Positions 45,799 to 56,314 of a stretch of 64,000 nt of DNA are shown here, one piece after another. Position 1 is the stretch's first letter, and each line of letters starts with the position of its first letter. The notes below the pieces were generated by a model. That model was not told the DNA's origin and searched no databases. It saw only the letters and a list, made by a program, of their open reading frames with translations. Where the stretch lies: assembly GCA_000949895.1 (NCBI GenBank), contig JWIT01000001.1, forward strand, positions 124,001 through 188,000, given 5' to 3'. The DNA comes from Agrobacterium arsenijevicii. GTDB lineage: Bacteria > Pseudomonadota > Alphaproteobacteria > Rhizobiales > Rhizobiaceae. The position numbers and the translations under genes are program-made.

Positions 45799-46290
45799 TC
45801 AGCAGAGGGCGTCGATTTCCTCATCCGTCAGCGTATCCGGCAGCACGGTAACGGGAATGGGGAAGGCCGCCCCCCGTCCAGAGATGGAGGAGACGAGCGG
45901 TCCCGGCCCTTCCTTCGTCGAGCCCGCCGCCAAAACCAGAATGGCGATATCGCGGTCCTCCTCGATAAGCCCATGGATCTGCTCGGTTGCGCCGCCTTCG
46001 CGGATCACCGCTTCCGGCTCGATGCCGATGGTCTCACGGACCTTCTGGGCAATCTTGGCGAGCGTGGCTTCCGCCTCCTCGCGCGCCTCGGCCCGCATGA
46101 TCTGCTCGACGCCCAGCCATTGCTGGAAATCGCCTTCCGGGATCATGTAAAGCAGAACCAGTCCGCCATTGGAGTTCTTGGCGCGACGACCGGCATAATG
46201 CACGGCCCTTTCGCATTCCGGTGTGTCATCGATAACAGCGAGAAATTTGCGACGATGCCCTTCCAGACGCGACAGCCGTTTTGAAACCAT
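45799..46290 (-). CDS. Universal stress protein family protein
   Basis: A single-domain UspA-like protein of 163 aa. It starts MVSKRLSRLEGHRRKFLAVI, with the beta-strand/Asp pair FLAVIDDTPECERAV, EAEATLAKIAQKVRE in the middle, and the ATP-loop region ILVLAAGSTKEGPGPLVSSI near residues 118-137, which departs from the canonical G-2X-G-9X-G(S/T) spacing. ATP binding is therefore uncertain. ATG 46290 has GGAG six bases upstream; the frame is open to 46320. It lies downstream of trpS but beyond a terminator. Confidence 0.88.
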   Translation of the reverse strand: MVSKRLSRLEGHRRKFLAVIDDTPECERAVHYAGRRAKNSNGGLVLLYMIPEGDFQQWLGVEQIMRAEAREEAEATLAKIAQKVRETIGIEPEAVIREGGATEQIHGLIEEDRDIAILVLAAGSTKEGPGPLVSSISGRGAAFPIPVTVLPDTLTDEEIDALC

Positions 46291-46318
46291 TCCGCACTCC
46301 CTGTGTCCGCCGCGATCC

Positions 46319-46345
46319 AAAAAAACCGCCCGACGGTTCGGGCGG
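46319..46345 (-). terminator. Intrinsic terminator of trpS
   Basis: Perfect 8-bp stem CCGCCCGA / TCGGGCGG (46326-46333 and 46338-46345) with a 4-base loop, followed on the minus strand by seven Ts (46325-46319). It lies about 60 bases after trpS. Confidence 0.92.
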
Positions 46346-46406
46346 AGATTATATCAAATCACGGCTGGCGCAAACCGCCCGCCGCCATCCGCCGGACGAT
46401 GCGGGG

Positions 46407-47471
46407 TCAGCGAAGGAACCCGATGATGTCGCGCACCTCGTTCATCGTATTTTCGGCGATCGCGCGAGCCCGCTCGCCACCCTGTCTGAGGATGGCGTCG
46501 ATATGGGTCGGATCGTCAAGAAGGCGGCGCATCTCGTTGTTGACCGGAGCCAGCACATTGACGGCAAGCTCCACGAGAGCCGGCTTGAAGGCCGAGAACT
46601 GCTGTCCGCCGAATTCGCCGAGAACATCCGCCTTGGTCTTGTCGGAGAGCGCAGCATAGATACCGACGAGGTTTTCGGCTTCGGGGCGGCCCTTCAGGCC
46701 TTCCACTTCGCTCGGCAGCGCGTCCGGGTCCGTCTTCGCCTTCTTGATTTTTCGCGAAATGGCGTCGACGTCGTCCATCAGGTTGATGCGCGACAGATCG
46801 GAGGGATCGGACTTCGACATCTTCTTGGTGCCGTCTTTCAACGACATCACGCGCGGTGCCGGACCGCCGATCAGCGGCTCCACCATCGGGAAATAGGCAT
46901 GAACCGGCTCATTGCCCACCATGATGTCGAGCCCAAGACCCGCCTTGCGGATATGGTCGCCGAAATCGATGTTGAATTTCTGGGCGATGTCGCGGGCCAG
47001 CTCCAGATGCTGCTTCTGGTCGTCGCCAACCGGAACATGAGTGGCGCGATAAACCAGAATGTCGGCAGCCATCAGGCTCGGATAGGCGAGTAGACCAAGC
47101 GACACCTGCTCGGCATTCTTGCCGGACTTGTCCTTGAACTGCGTCATGCGCTCCATCCAGCCGATGCGCGCCACACAATTGAATATCCACGCAAGTTCGG
47201 CATGCTGCGGCACAGCCGACTGGTTGAAGACGATATGCTTCACCGGGTCGATGCCAGAGGCGATGAAGGCCGCCGCAATCGAGCGGATCTGCGCCTTCAG
47301 GTCCGCATGAACGAGCTGGGCGGTAATGGCATGCATGTCGACCACGCAATAGATGCAGTCGTTATCTTCCTGCAAAGCCACGAATTTGCGAATGGCGCCG
47401 AGATAATTGCCGAGATGCAGATTGCCGGTCGGCTGGACGCCCGAGAAAACCAGCGGCTTGAATGCGTTCAT
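46407..47471 (-). CDS. trpS: Tryptophanyl-tRNA synthetase
   Basis: TrpS (354 aa), class I synthetase. The HIGH-like motif is in [17 protein letters not shown] near residues 9-25 and the KMSKS loop is KKMSKSDPS near 206-214. DMHAIT near 44-49 and [17 protein letters not shown] near 147-163 form the tryptophan and ATP sites. The frame opens upstream at 47558, but ATG 47471 has GAGG six bases away and gives the normal start [11 protein letters not shown]. Confidence 0.97.
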   Translation of the reverse strand: MNAFKPLVFSGVQPTGNLHLGNYLGAIRKFVALQEDNDCIYCVVDMHAITAQLVHADLKAQIRSIAAAFIASGIDPVKHIVFNQSAVPQHAELAWIFNCVARIGWMERMTQFKDKSGKNAEQVSLGLLAYPSLMAADILVYRATHVPVGDDQKQHLELARDIAQKFNIDFGDHIRKAGLGLDIMVGNEPVHAYFPMVEPLIGGPAPRVMSLKDGTKKMSKSDPSDLSRINLMDDVDAISRKIKKAKTDPDALPSEVEGLKGRPEAENLVGIYAALSDKTKADVLGEFGGQQFSAFKPALVELAVNVLAPVNNEMRRLLDDPTHIDAILRQGGERARAIAENTMNEVRDIIGFLR

Positions 47472-47574
47472 TGTCGTCCTCGAAAAGGCTTGTGGAGGGC
47501 CCCGCCCCGTGGTTGGAATTGCACGCGCGCTTATGCACCTACAGCCCCTCGCAATCAAGCGGTTTCAGGGCCGG

Positions 47575-47979
47575 TCAGCCGCGTGGCTGGAGAAGATCCC
47601 AGTGATTTCCGTAAGGATCCGCAAAGACCGCGACGGAGCCGTAAACCTCATGGCGAGGTTCCTCCAGAAAGCGCACGCCGCGTGCAAGCATCGTCTCGTA
47701 GTCGCGCGCGAAATCGTCGGTGTGCAGGAAAAATCCGACACGTCCGCCGGTCTGATTACCTATGGCAAGACGCTGCGCCTCACCATCAGCCTGCGCAAGC
47801 AAAAGGGCGCAGCCGTCGGTCCCTTGCGGCTTCACCACCAGCCAGCGCTTGCCGTCACCAAGGGGCTGGTCGGAAATGCAATCGAAGCCCAGAACCTCGC
47901 AATAAAACGCCTTTGCCCGGTCGTAATCATCCACCACGAGGGTGACGAGAGCGATGCGGCGGTTTTCGGCAAAGGACAT
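47575..47979 (-). CDS. VOC-superfamily (glyoxalase-like) protein
   Basis: A 134-aa single-domain vicinal-oxygen-chelate protein. It begins MSFAENRRIALVTLVVDDYD and shows the two beta-alpha-beta-beta-beta repeats of the fold, with VDDYDRAKAFYCEVLGF near residues 16-32 and FADPYGNHWDLLQPR at the end, where Glu or Asp ligands are expected. The function could be dioxygenase-like, isomerase or resistance; nothing decides it. Its ATG overlaps the murJ stop by one base, so it is translationally coupled to murJ. Confidence 0.85.
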   Translation of the reverse strand: MSFAENRRIALVTLVVDDYDRAKAFYCEVLGFDCISDQPLGDGKRWLVVKPQGTDGCALLLAQADGEAQRLAIGNQTGGRVGFFLHTDDFARDYETMLARGVRFLEEPRHEVYGSVAVFADPYGNHWDLLQPRG

Positions 47980-49568
47980 CAGCTTGCCTCCGTCTGGGCA
48001 TTCTTGTTGCGGCGCTTTTTGATGGCCCTCTTGACCATGCCGAGATCGGCACCACCAGAAACGAAGGCCAGCACGAAATAAACCAGCATGGCGGCGAGCA
48101 CGAGACCCATGATGGTTCCGGCCCGAACGAAAATGGAGGAGGCGGAAGACAGCTCGAAGCTCAGATAGGTCAGCGCATAATGGACGAAGCCCGCCATGAG
48201 GGCAGCCGCCAGCAGCAACCGCGGAATGCGGGTAAGGAGCGGAATATCCACATGCCAGTGACCGCGCCACAAAAGCATGCCGAACAACAGGGCGGCATTC
48301 ACCCAGCCGGCGGTGATCTCGGCAATGGCGATGCCCGGTCCGCCAAGACGAGGAAACAGCGTAAGCGCGATGGAGACATTCACCACCACGGAAATCGCCG
48401 CGAAGATCATCGGCGTGCGGGTGTCCTCGCGGGCGAAGAAGCCAGGAATGAAGGCCTTTATCAGCACGAAAGCCGGAAGGCCGAGACCATAGATGCCGAG
48501 GATCTGCGCAACCGTGATGGTGGCCGAGGGCGCGAAATTGCCGCGCTCATAAAGAAAGCGCACGATGGGTTCCGCCATGACGAGAAGGGCAGCGGCAGCG
48601 GGCAATGTCAGGAACAGCACGAATTCGACCGAGCGGTTCTGCAGGCTTCCTGCCTCGACCATATGTCCGCCGCGCAAAGCCCGCGCCAGTTCCGGCAAAA
48701 GTACGGTGGCGACGGCAATGCCCACGACACCGAGCGGCAGCTGGTAAATCCGGTCCGCATAGGCAAGCGACGAGATCACGCCCTCGCCGGCAGAAGCGAT
48801 ATTGGTGTTGATCAGCAGATTGATCTGGGTGATGCCGCCGGTGATCGCGGCGGGTAGAGCAAGGACCAGAAGACGCTGGACGTTCTTCGTCAGCCGGGGT
48901 CTGCGGAAGCCGATCCGCATGCCGGCATTGCGCACGGCAATCCAGACGATGGCGAGCTGCACCACCCCTGCCACCATGACACCCCAGGACAGGGCATAAC
49001 CCACCTGCAGGGGGTCGTAATTCTTCCACCATGCCAGCATCAGAACACCGATCAGGATGATGTTCAGGAAGACCGGCGCAATCGCGGCAGCGAAATAGCG
49101 GTGCAGCGAATTCAGCATGCCGCCCATCATCGCCGCCAGCGACATGCAGGCGAGATAGGGGAACATGATGGTTGCTAGACGGACTGTATTGTCGAATTTC
49201 ACCGCGTCTTCGAGGAAGCCCGGCGCAATCACCGTGCGCACGATGAATGGCATCGACAGTTCCATCAAGATCGTCAAAGCCAGAAGCACGGTGAACAGAA
49301 CGCCGAAGACCTCTTCGGAAAAGCGCCTTGCGCCCTCCATGCCATTCGCCTCGATTTCCTTGGCGAAAAGCGGCACGAAGGCCGAGTTGAACGCGCCCTC
49401 GGCAAACAGGCGCCGGAAGGTGTTCGGAAAACGGAAGGCGGCGTTGAAGGCATCAGCCACAGGGCCTGTGCCGACAGCGGCGGCCATCAGGGTTTCGCGG
49501 AGGAAACCGAAAATACGACTGCCGAGCGTGGCCGTGCCGACAGTGGCGAACTTGCCGATCAGGCTCAT
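47979..49568 (-). CDS. murJ: Lipid II flippase MurJ (MviN)
   Basis: A 529-aa inner-membrane flippase of the MOP superfamily with about 14 membrane segments. The N-terminus GKFATVGTATLGSRIFGFLR, FRRLFAEGAFNSAFVPLFAK near residues 50-70 and RFLYERGNFAPSATI near 337-352 are MurJ hallmarks. It exports lipid II for peptidoglycan synthesis. It starts a few bases after glnD and is followed by the coupled VOC gene. Confidence 0.96.
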   Translation of the reverse strand: MSLIGKFATVGTATLGSRIFGFLRETLMAAAVGTGPVADAFNAAFRFPNTFRRLFAEGAFNSAFVPLFAKEIEANGMEGARRFSEEVFGVLFTVLLALTILMELSMPFIVRTVIAPGFLEDAVKFDNTVRLATIMFPYLACMSLAAMMGGMLNSLHRYFAAAIAPVFLNIILIGVLMLAWWKNYDPLQVGYALSWGVMVAGVVQLAIVWIAVRNAGMRIGFRRPRLTKNVQRLLVLALPAAITGGITQINLLINTNIASAGEGVISSLAYADRIYQLPLGVVGIAVATVLLPELARALRGGHMVEAGSLQNRSVEFVLFLTLPAAAALLVMAEPIVRFLYERGNFAPSATITVAQILGIYGLGLPAFVLIKAFIPGFFAREDTRTPMIFAAISVVVNVSIALTLFPRLGGPGIAIAEITAGWVNAALLFGMLLWRGHWHVDIPLLTRIPRLLLAAALMAGFVHYALTYLSFELSSASSIFVRAGTIMGLVLAAMLVYFVLAFVSGGADLGMVKRAIKKRRNKNAQTEAS

Positions 49569-49572
49569 GATC

Positions 49573-52401
49573 TTAAGCCTTTGCCGTGCGCGTGGCCGGC
49601 AATGCCGCCACGTCTGGATGGGCGATGATGCCGTTCGGCATGCGGTCGCGCAATTCGTCTTCCTGCTCGCTCATCACCGCCTTCAGGCGCGTGGCAATGC
49701 TGGCCTGCCGGTTGTCGTTGGTCACCTTCTGTCCGAACAGATCAGTCACGTAAAAGGTGTCGATGACCTTTTCACCGAAGGTGGTGATGCGTGCGGAATG
49801 AATATCCAGCGACAGATCGGCAATCACCGCCGTCATGTCCGCGAGAAGTCCCGGACGGTCGAGGCACTCGACCTCGATGACGGTGAACTTGTTCGACAGC
49901 CCGTTGGAAATGATGACGGAGGGCGGAATGGTGAAGGCGCTTTTCTTCCTGCGGCTCTTGGTGCGGGTAGCAATCATTTCCGGCAGGCGCTGACGGCCCG
50001 ACAGAACCTCCTCGATGAGCTTGCCGACATTGTTGCCGCGCCGCGTCTCGTCCTCATCGATCGGAAATTCGCGGTTGATCAGGATCGTATCCAGCGCCCG
50101 CCCGTCTGATGTCGTGAAGATTTGCGCATCCGCGATGTTGGCGCCGGCCGCAGCGCAGGCGCCGGTGATGATCGACAGCAGGCGCGGATGGTCGGGCGCC
50201 AAAACGGTAATTTCGGTGATGGCGTGGAACGAATGCGTGCGCACCATGGTCGACAGGGCTTTTTCCTGCTTGTCGGCCTCGCGGATGAAGCGGGTGTGGC
50301 GCACCTGATCTTCCAGCGCCACCGTCAGCAGATAGGGCTCGTAGTGCAGCTTGGTATATTTGCGCCGCGCCTTCTGGCCCCAGTCGTCGAGGGCGTCGTA
50401 AAGCGCCTGGCGAGCGATCTGTGCCCGTTCCTTGCGGGAAACCTCCGAAAAACCGCCGGAGAGCAGCAACTCAGTCTCGTAATACAGCGAGCGCAGCAGC
50501 TGCCCCTTCCAGCCGTTCCAGACACCCGGACCGACAGCGCGGATATCGCAGACGGTCAGGATGAGCAGCATCTTCAGCCGCTCCATGGATTGCACCTTGT
50601 CGGCGAAATCGGTGATGGTCTTGCGATCATGCAGGTCGCGCGTCTGGGCGACCATCGACATCAGAAGATGCTGTTCGATCAGCCAGACGACCATTTCCGT
50701 CTGCTTGCCGGTCAGCCGGAAGCGCTGGCAAAGCTTGCGGGCCACGCGCGCACCGGCAATGGAATGATCCTCCTGCCGGCCCTTGGCGACATCATGCAGC
50801 AGGACAGCGACATAAAGCGCCTCGCGCTCCTCCACGCTCGGCATCAGTTGATTGGCGAGCGGATGGGCATCCACAGCCGTTCCCTTGTCCACTTCCGACA
50901 GTACGCCGACCGAGCGGATCAGATGTTCGTCCACGGTATAGTGATGATACATGTTGAACTGCATCATCGCGACGATCTTGCCGAACTCAGGAATGAACTT
51001 GCCGAGCACGCCGGCCTCGTTCATGCGTCTCAGCGTCAGGGCCGGGTCGCGCCGCGAGGTGAGGATCGACAGGAATAGCCGGTTCGCCTCGTCATTTTCG
51101 CGAAGCGCCTCATCAATGAGCGACAGCGAGCGGGTGACGACGCGTAGCGCATCCGGGTGCAGTTCGAGATTGTTGATATCGGCGATATGAAACAGCCGGA
51201 TCAGGTTGACCGGATCGTTCTTGAACACATCCGGCTTGGCCAGCGCGATGCGGCCCCGATCCTCGACGAATTCCACCGAGCCCGGAATCTTGCGGACACG
51301 ATGGGCAAAGCGGCTGAGAACGCCAGACAGGCCCGGCACGTCCTTTGCCTGCCGGTCTTCCAGTGCGGCGCAGACGATACGGGTCAGATCACCCACATCC
51401 TTCGCCACCAGGAAATAATGCTTCATGAAACGTTCGACGGCGGAAAGGCCTGGACGCGGCTGGTAACCCAGCGCATCGGCGATCTCGCGCTGAATGTCGA
51501 AGGAAAGGCGCTCTTCCGCCTTGTTGGTGATGAAATGCATCTGGCAACGGACGGCCCAGAGAAAATCGTCGGCCTTTTCGAACAGCCTGAGTTCGCGCCG
51601 CGACAGCACGCCGAGCTTGACGAGATCGGCCGTATCGCGGACGTGGTAATAATATTTGGCGATCCAGAACAGTGTGTGCAGGTCGCGCAGACCGCCCTTG
51701 CCTTCCTTGACGTTCGGTTCCACCAGATAGCGCGTATCACCCGCCTTGCGGTGGCGCTGGTCACGCTCGGCCAGCTTGGCGGCGATGAATTCCGGGCCGG
51801 TGCCGGTGACGACTTCCGACTCGAAACGTTTTTCGAGATCGTCGGTCAGGGATTTTTTGCCGCAAATCGCCCGCACTTCCAAAATGGCGGTGCGGATGGT
51901 CATATCGGATTTGGACAGGCGGACGCATTCATCCACCGTGCGCGTGGCGTGACCAACCTTGAAGCCGAGATCCCAGAGCAGATAAAGCACGAACTCCACG
52001 GCCTTGTGCATATCCGGCGTGTTCTTGGCCGGCAGCAGGAACAGAAGGTCGATATCCGACCCCGGCGCCAGCGTGCCGCGACCGTAACCGCCCACGGCCG
52101 CAACCGCGATCTGCGGCGCGTCTTTTGGATAGACATACTGGCAGGCCAGATCATAGAGGATCTCGATCAGCCGGTCCTGAAGCCAGGAAATGCGCCTGGC
52201 GCAATCGATGCCGCTGCCGTCGGATTTCAACAGCTCGCGAGCCTTTTCCCGGCCTTCCGTGCTCGCCTTGCGAAAGATCGGCAGCAGATCGGACCTGATA
52301 TCGGCGATGCGCTTGCCGTCTTCCCTAAAGATGATGTCGCATTCGCGCTTCAGCGACGATACATCGAGAATTGCGGAAAAATCCAGGTCCTTGATGGCCA
52401 T
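49573..52401 (-). CDS. glnD: PII uridylyltransferase/uridylyl-removing enzyme
   Basis: GlnD (942 aa) senses glutamine and adds or removes UMP on PII proteins, setting nitrogen control. Domains in order: nucleotidyltransferase with [19 protein letters not shown] near residues 100-118; HD phosphohydrolase with [15 protein letters not shown] near 525-540; and two ACT domains near 735-800 and 850-915 ([20 protein letters not shown] and [20 protein letters not shown]). All functional motifs are intact. Downstream is murJ, upstream mutS. Confidence 0.97.
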   Translation of the reverse strand: MAIKDLDFSAILDVSSLKRECDIIFREDGKRIADIRSDLLPIFRKASTEGREKARELLKSDGSGIDCARRISWLQDRLIEILYDLACQYVYPKDAPQIAVAAVGGYGRGTLAPGSDIDLLFLLPAKNTPDMHKAVEFVLYLLWDLGFKVGHATRTVDECVRLSKSDMTIRTAILEVRAICGKKSLTDDLEKRFESEVVTGTGPEFIAAKLAERDQRHRKAGDTRYLVEPNVKEGKGGLRDLHTLFWIAKYYYHVRDTADLVKLGVLSRRELRLFEKADDFLWAVRCQMHFITNKAEERLSFDIQREIADALGYQPRPGLSAVERFMKHYFLVAKDVGDLTRIVCAALEDRQAKDVPGLSGVLSRFAHRVRKIPGSVEFVEDRGRIALAKPDVFKNDPVNLIRLFHIADINNLELHPDALRVVTRSLSLIDEALRENDEANRLFLSILTSRRDPALTLRRMNEAGVLGKFIPEFGKIVAMMQFNMYHHYTVDEHLIRSVGVLSEVDKGTAVDAHPLANQLMPSVEEREALYVAVLLHDVAKGRQEDHSIAGARVARKLCQRFRLTGKQTEMVVWLIEQHLLMSMVAQTRDLHDRKTITDFADKVQSMERLKMLLILTVCDIRAVGPGVWNGWKGQLLRSLYYETELLLSGGFSEVSRKERAQIARQALYDALDDWGQKARRKYTKLHYEPYLLTVALEDQVRHTRFIREADKQEKALSTMVRTHSFHAITEITVLAPDHPRLLSIITGACAAAGANIADAQIFTTSDGRALDTILINREFPIDEDETRRGNNVGKLIEEVLSGRQRLPEMIATRTKSRRKKSAFTIPPSVIISNGLSNKFTVIEVECLDRPGLLADMTAVIADLSLDIHSARITTFGEKVIDTFYVTDLFGQKVTNDNRQASIATRLKAVMSEQEDELRDRMPNGIIAHPDVAALPATRTAKA

Positions 52402-52496
52402 CTATGCCGGTATCCATGTCCTGTGGGAAATCCCACCGCTTGCGATGGGAGTGTCCTATAACGAGTTTCAAAGGCGATGGACAGGCAATCTATGCG

Positions 52497-55211
52497 TCAA
52501 GCCTTGCCAAGTTCTTTCTTTAACGCATAGAGCGCGTCCAACGCCTCACGCGGCGTCATTTCGTCGGGGTTGAACCCCTTCAGAGCTTCCTCCACCTTCG
52601 ATGGCCCGGCCTTGCGACCCTCCTCACGGCGAACCGCGATCTGGAACAGCGGCAGATCATCGATCAGCTGACTGGCCGGGTTCTTGCGGTCGGCATCCTC
52701 CAGCTTCGTCAGTACCTCACGGGCACGTTCCACCACCGATGCGGGCAAGCCCGCAAGCCGTGCCACCTGAATGCCGTAGGAACGGTCCGCAGCGCCGGGC
52801 CCGACCTCGTGCAGGAAAATGACCTCACCTTCCCACTCCTTCACCCGCATCGTGGCATTGGAGAGGCGGCCGAGTTTTTCCGACAACACCGTCAGCTCGT
52901 GGAAATGGGTGGCGAAGAGACCACGGCAGCGATTGACCTCGTGCAGATGCTCCACCGCCGCCCAGGCGATAGACAGACCGTCGAAGGTCGCCGTGCCGCG
53001 ACCGATCTCGTCCAGAATGACCAGCGAGCGATCCGTCGCCTGATTGAGGATGGCAGCCGTTTCCACCATCTCAACCATGAAGGTCGAGCGGCCGCGCGCC
53101 AGATCGTCGGACGCGCCGACGCGGGAAAACAGCCGGTCGATGACGCCGATATGGGCGGCTTCCGCCGGAACGAAGGAACCGATCTGCGCGAGGATGGCGA
53201 TCAGCGCGTTCTGGCGCAGGAAGGTCGATTTACCGCCCATGTTCGGGCCGGTGAGCAACCAGATCGCTCCGTTTTTACCGCCATTGGTGGCCGACAGATC
53301 GCAATTATTGGCGATGAATGGCCCAGCCGACTGGCGTCGCAACGCCTGCTCCACCACCGGATGACGCCCGCCCTTGATCGCAAAGGTCATGGAGGCATCG
53401 ACGATCGGGCGGCAATAGGCCTGTTCGGTCGCGAGATAAGCAAGGCTCGAGGCGACGTCGATGACGGCAAGTGCGGCTGCACCGGCCTTGATCGCTTCCG
53501 CCTGCTGCACCACTGCCTCAACCATGCGTGCGAAAGCTTCCAGCTCCATGGTCAATGCCTGCGCTGCGGCATTGGCGATGCGGCTTTCGAGATCGGCAAG
53601 CTCGGTGGTGGTGAAGCGCATGGCGCCTGCCATGGTCTGACGGTGGATGAAGCGAGCCTTGGCCTCATCCGTCGCCATCATCACATCGGCATTGCCGGCC
53701 GTAACCTCGATGAAATAACCAAGCACGTTGTTATGCTTGATCTTGAGCGATTTGATACCGGTCTCGTCGGCATATCTCAGTTGCAGCCCGGCGATCACGC
53801 GGCGCGACTGGTCGCGCAGCGCCCGCACCTCATCGAGTTCGGGATTGGCGCCTTCACGCAGAAAACCGCCGTCGCGCTTCAGAAGCGGCAGATCGTCGGC
53901 GAGCATCGAAGCAAGCGTCGCCTCCAGCCCGCCCGGCAAGGCCTTCAAATCCTTGAGTGCCGTCGCCAGTTCGTCCGGCAACAATCCCTGATCGAGAATG
54001 GCGGATATTTTTTCGGCTGAAACCAGTCCCTGCCTGATAGCGCCGAGATCGCGCGGGCCACCGCGCTCCAGCGCAAGGCGGGACAGCGCGCGGGGCATAT
54101 CCGCGACATGTTTCAGGGCGTCGCGAAGACCATCACAGAGGGAGACATCGTCGATGAGATAGCCGACGGCATCGAGACGGGCGTTAATCTTTTCCGGGTC
54201 GGTCAAGGGCGACATCAGCCGCTCGGCCAAAAGTCGCGCGCCGCCGCCGGTTACCGTGCGGTTCAGGGCATGCAGCAGCGATCCGTCTCTTTCGCCTGAT
54301 AGCGTCTTCACCAGTTCCAGATTGGCGCGGGTGGCAGGATCGATGAAAAGGGTCGAGGCAGCGCTTTCACGCTCCGGCGCGCCGAGAGGCGGGCGTTCGG
54401 CAATCTGGGTCTTTTCGACATAGGCCACCGCCGCCGCGGCTGCTGCCATTTCCACACGCGAAAACGTGCCGAAACCATCCAGCGTCGAGACGTTGAAATA
54501 ACGCGCGATACGGCCTTCTGCGACCGCGCTGTCGAACAGGATGGCCGGTTGTGGCACTGCCACACGGCCGAGGACGTCGAAAACCGGCCTCAGCTCTTCG
54601 TCGTGGAACAGGCTATCGGCAACGATCAGCTCGCGCGGGTCGATACGCCAGATATCGGCCAGAAGCCGTGTCAGCGTCGTTTCCGCCAGACGGAAGACGC
54701 CCGTGGAAATATCGATCCAGGCCAGCGCGAACTGCGCCTCGACGCTGCCGCGTATACGGGCGAGCGCCATCAGATAGTTCGATTCCGTCGGCGACAGCAG
54801 TTTTTCTTCCGTCAGCGTGCCGGGCGTGACAAGCCGCACCACATCACGCTTGACCACGGATTTCGATCCGCGCTTCTTCGCCTCAGCCGGGTCTTCCACC
54901 TGCTCGCAGACGGCAACGCGATAGCCGCGCAGGATGAGCTTCTGCAGGTAATCATCCGCCGCGTGGACGGGAACGCCGCACATGGGAATATCATGCCCCA
55001 TATGCTGGCCGCGTTTCGTCAGCGTGATGCCGAGTGAGCGGGAGGCTTCGACCGCATCGTCAAAGAACAATTCGTAAAAATCGCCCATGCGGTAAAACAG
55101 CAGCGAACCGGGATTGTTCGCCTTGATCTCGATATATTGCTCCATCATCGGAGTGGCCGTAGCGCGGCTCTCCTCCGAGATCAGGGAAGCGGTGGTCAGA
55201 ACGTCCGTCAA
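52497..55211 (-). CDS. mutS: DNA mismatch repair protein MutS
   Basis: MutS (904 aa) recognises mismatches. The mismatch-binding wedge is [12 protein letters not shown] near residues 42-53 with the Phe-x-Glu pair; the ATPase has Walker [16 protein letters not shown] near 645-659, the signature [17 protein letters not shown] near 693-709 and Walker [17 protein letters not shown] near 724-739. The frame begins with TTG 55211, about 20 residues before the conserved TPMMEQY; no clear ribosome binding site precedes it and ATG 55148 is the next option. olsB lies upstream and glnD downstream. Confidence 0.96.
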   Translation of the reverse strand: MTDVLTTASLISEESRATATPMMEQYIEIKANNPGSLLFYRMGDFYELFFDDAVEASRSLGITLTKRGQHMGHDIPMCGVPVHAADDYLQKLILRGYRVAVCEQVEDPAEAKKRGSKSVVKRDVVRLVTPGTLTEEKLLSPTESNYLMALARIRGSVEAQFALAWIDISTGVFRLAETTLTRLLADIWRIDPRELIVADSLFHDEELRPVFDVLGRVAVPQPAILFDSAVAEGRIARYFNVSTLDGFGTFSRVEMAAAAAAVAYVEKTQIAERPPLGAPERESAASTLFIDPATRANLELVKTLSGERDGSLLHALNRTVTGGGARLLAERLMSPLTDPEKINARLDAVGYLIDDVSLCDGLRDALKHVADMPRALSRLALERGGPRDLGAIRQGLVSAEKISAILDQGLLPDELATALKDLKALPGGLEATLASMLADDLPLLKRDGGFLREGANPELDEVRALRDQSRRVIAGLQLRYADETGIKSLKIKHNNVLGYFIEVTAGNADVMMATDEAKARFIHRQTMAGAMRFTTTELADLESRIANAAAQALTMELEAFARMVEAVVQQAEAIKAGAAALAVIDVASSLAYLATEQAYCRPIVDASMTFAIKGGRHPVVEQALRRQSAGPFIANNCDLSATNGGKNGAIWLLTGPNMGGKSTFLRQNALIAILAQIGSFVPAEAAHIGVIDRLFSRVGASDDLARGRSTFMVEMVETAAILNQATDRSLVILDEIGRGTATFDGLSIAWAAVEHLHEVNRCRGLFATHFHELTVLSEKLGRLSNATMRVKEWEGEVIFLHEVGPGAADRSYGIQVARLAGLPASVVERAREVLTKLEDADRKNPASQLIDDLPLFQIAVRREEGRKAGPSKVEEALKGFNPDEMTPREALDALYALKKELGKA

Positions 55212-55337
55212 TGGCTTGCCGATGTCATATCGTGTTGCGGAAAAGGAGCGCCGACACTAGCGGCAATCTCCGCCTCAACACAACACGCAGCGAGCCGCTG
55301 CCCACAGGAACATCCCCGCGCGGCCCGTTTCAACCGG

Positions 55338-56219
55338 TCAACCGTTGATGCGCTCGGCCTCGCCGCCATAATAGCTGATATAACGGCCGGCGATGGACGT
55401 GACCGGCAGGACCACCAGGACGTCGGTGGTGTTGAAGGCATGATCCACGACCGCGCCGGAGCCGAACATCGCCCCCAGACGCATATAGCCCTTGATCAGC
55501 GGCGGCATGGCGTTCAGCGCCTTGCGGGTGTTCAATGCCTCCACCGGCACGAGGTCCATTTCGTGGTAAAGCTCGGGAAGAGCGGAAGCCGCCCACTCGC
55601 CCTTTGCAACGCAATTATGATGCAGGAAGGACAGCGCCAGTGCGTGGGCCTCCGGCTGCACGCCGGGGAAAGAGGCGCAACCGATCATGGCATCCATGCG
55701 GTGCTTCACGGCATAGGCCCAGTTGCCCTGCCACAAAAGCTCGACGGTGCGCTTGGTGCGATATTCCGGCAGCACGCAGGAACGGCCAAGCTCCATGAAG
55801 CGCTTGCCCGGATGACGCGCCACCAGCCCGGCAATGTCGAACTCGCTTGCGGAATAGAACCCGTTATTGGCAAGCGCCGTTTCCTGCCGCAGTAGACGGT
55901 AGGTGCCGACGATCTGGTCCTCGCTATCGCCTTCGATAGCCTTGTCGAGCACGAGCAGATGGTCGCAGACACTGTCCCAGGCGTCGATGTCGCGCTTGCG
56001 CCGCATCGCGTCTGCGGGAAGGCGCGCCTTCATTTCCTCGACAAAAACCCTGTAACGCACAGACTGCGCAGCATCGATCTCGCGCTCGTTTCTCGCGAGC
56101 CTTGTTTCAAGCGTGCCGATACGACCGAAAAGCCCCTCATTGTCCTGAGCGGTCTCTGGACGAGGATGAATGACAACTTTGTTTTCACAAATGTCGTGAC
56201 TGTAGATTTCGGCAACCAT
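55338..56219 (-). CDS. olsB: L-ornithine N-acyltransferase (ornithine lipid synthesis)
   Basis: OlsB (293 aa) transfers a 3-hydroxyacyl chain from ACP to ornithine, the first step of ornithine lipid synthesis. GNAT-like OlsB features: RYRVFVEEMKARLP near residues 60-73, CDHLLVLDK, IVGTYRLLRQETA near 105-117, MELGRSCVLPEYRTKRTVEL near 145-165 and IGCASFPGV. Order glnD-mutS-olsB matches Sinorhizobium meliloti, and I recall Atu0344 as olsB in C58. The frame opens at 56288, but ATG 56219 has GGAG nine bases away and leaves an upstream PHO box (56271-56288) outside the gene. OlsA is encoded about 12 kb away. Confidence 0.93.
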   Translation of the reverse strand: MVAEIYSHDICENKVVIHPRPETAQDNEGLFGRIGTLETRLARNEREIDAAQSVRYRVFVEEMKARLPADAMRRKRDIDAWDSVCDHLLVLDKAIEGDSEDQIVGTYRLLRQETALANNGFYSASEFDIAGLVARHPGKRFMELGRSCVLPEYRTKRTVELLWQGNWAYAVKHRMDAMIGCASFPGVQPEAHALALSFLHHNCVAKGEWAASALPELYHEMDLVPVEALNTRKALNAMPPLIKGYMRLGAMFGSGAVVDHAFNTTDVLVVLPVTSIAGRYISYYGGEAERING

Positions 56220-56270
56220 GGGGAATCGCTCCGCCACCAAAAGATTTTTCCTGTCATAAATCACTAATTG

Positions 56271-56288
56271 ACGACAGAATAGTGACAA
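56271..56288 (-). promoter_or_regulatory. PHO box upstream of olsB
   Basis: The minus strand 56288-56271 reads TTGTCACTATTCTGTCGT: two 7-base repeats (TTGTCAC and CTGTCGT) with the 4-base AT-rich spacer and 11-base period of the PhoB consensus, 12 to 13 of 18 positions matching. It lies about 52 bases before the olsB start. A further CTGTCATAAAT half-site in the opposite orientation is at 56251-56261. PhoB control of ornithine lipid synthesis under phosphate limitation is established in Sinorhizobium. Confidence 0.7.
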
Positions 56289-56314
56289 AATGCAGCCATT
56301 GCGAGTCTCTTAAG

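Noticed and set aside
51157-52461. A 434-codon plus-strand open frame
   Set aside because: Antisense to glnD, which carries all its catalytic motifs in the other frame.
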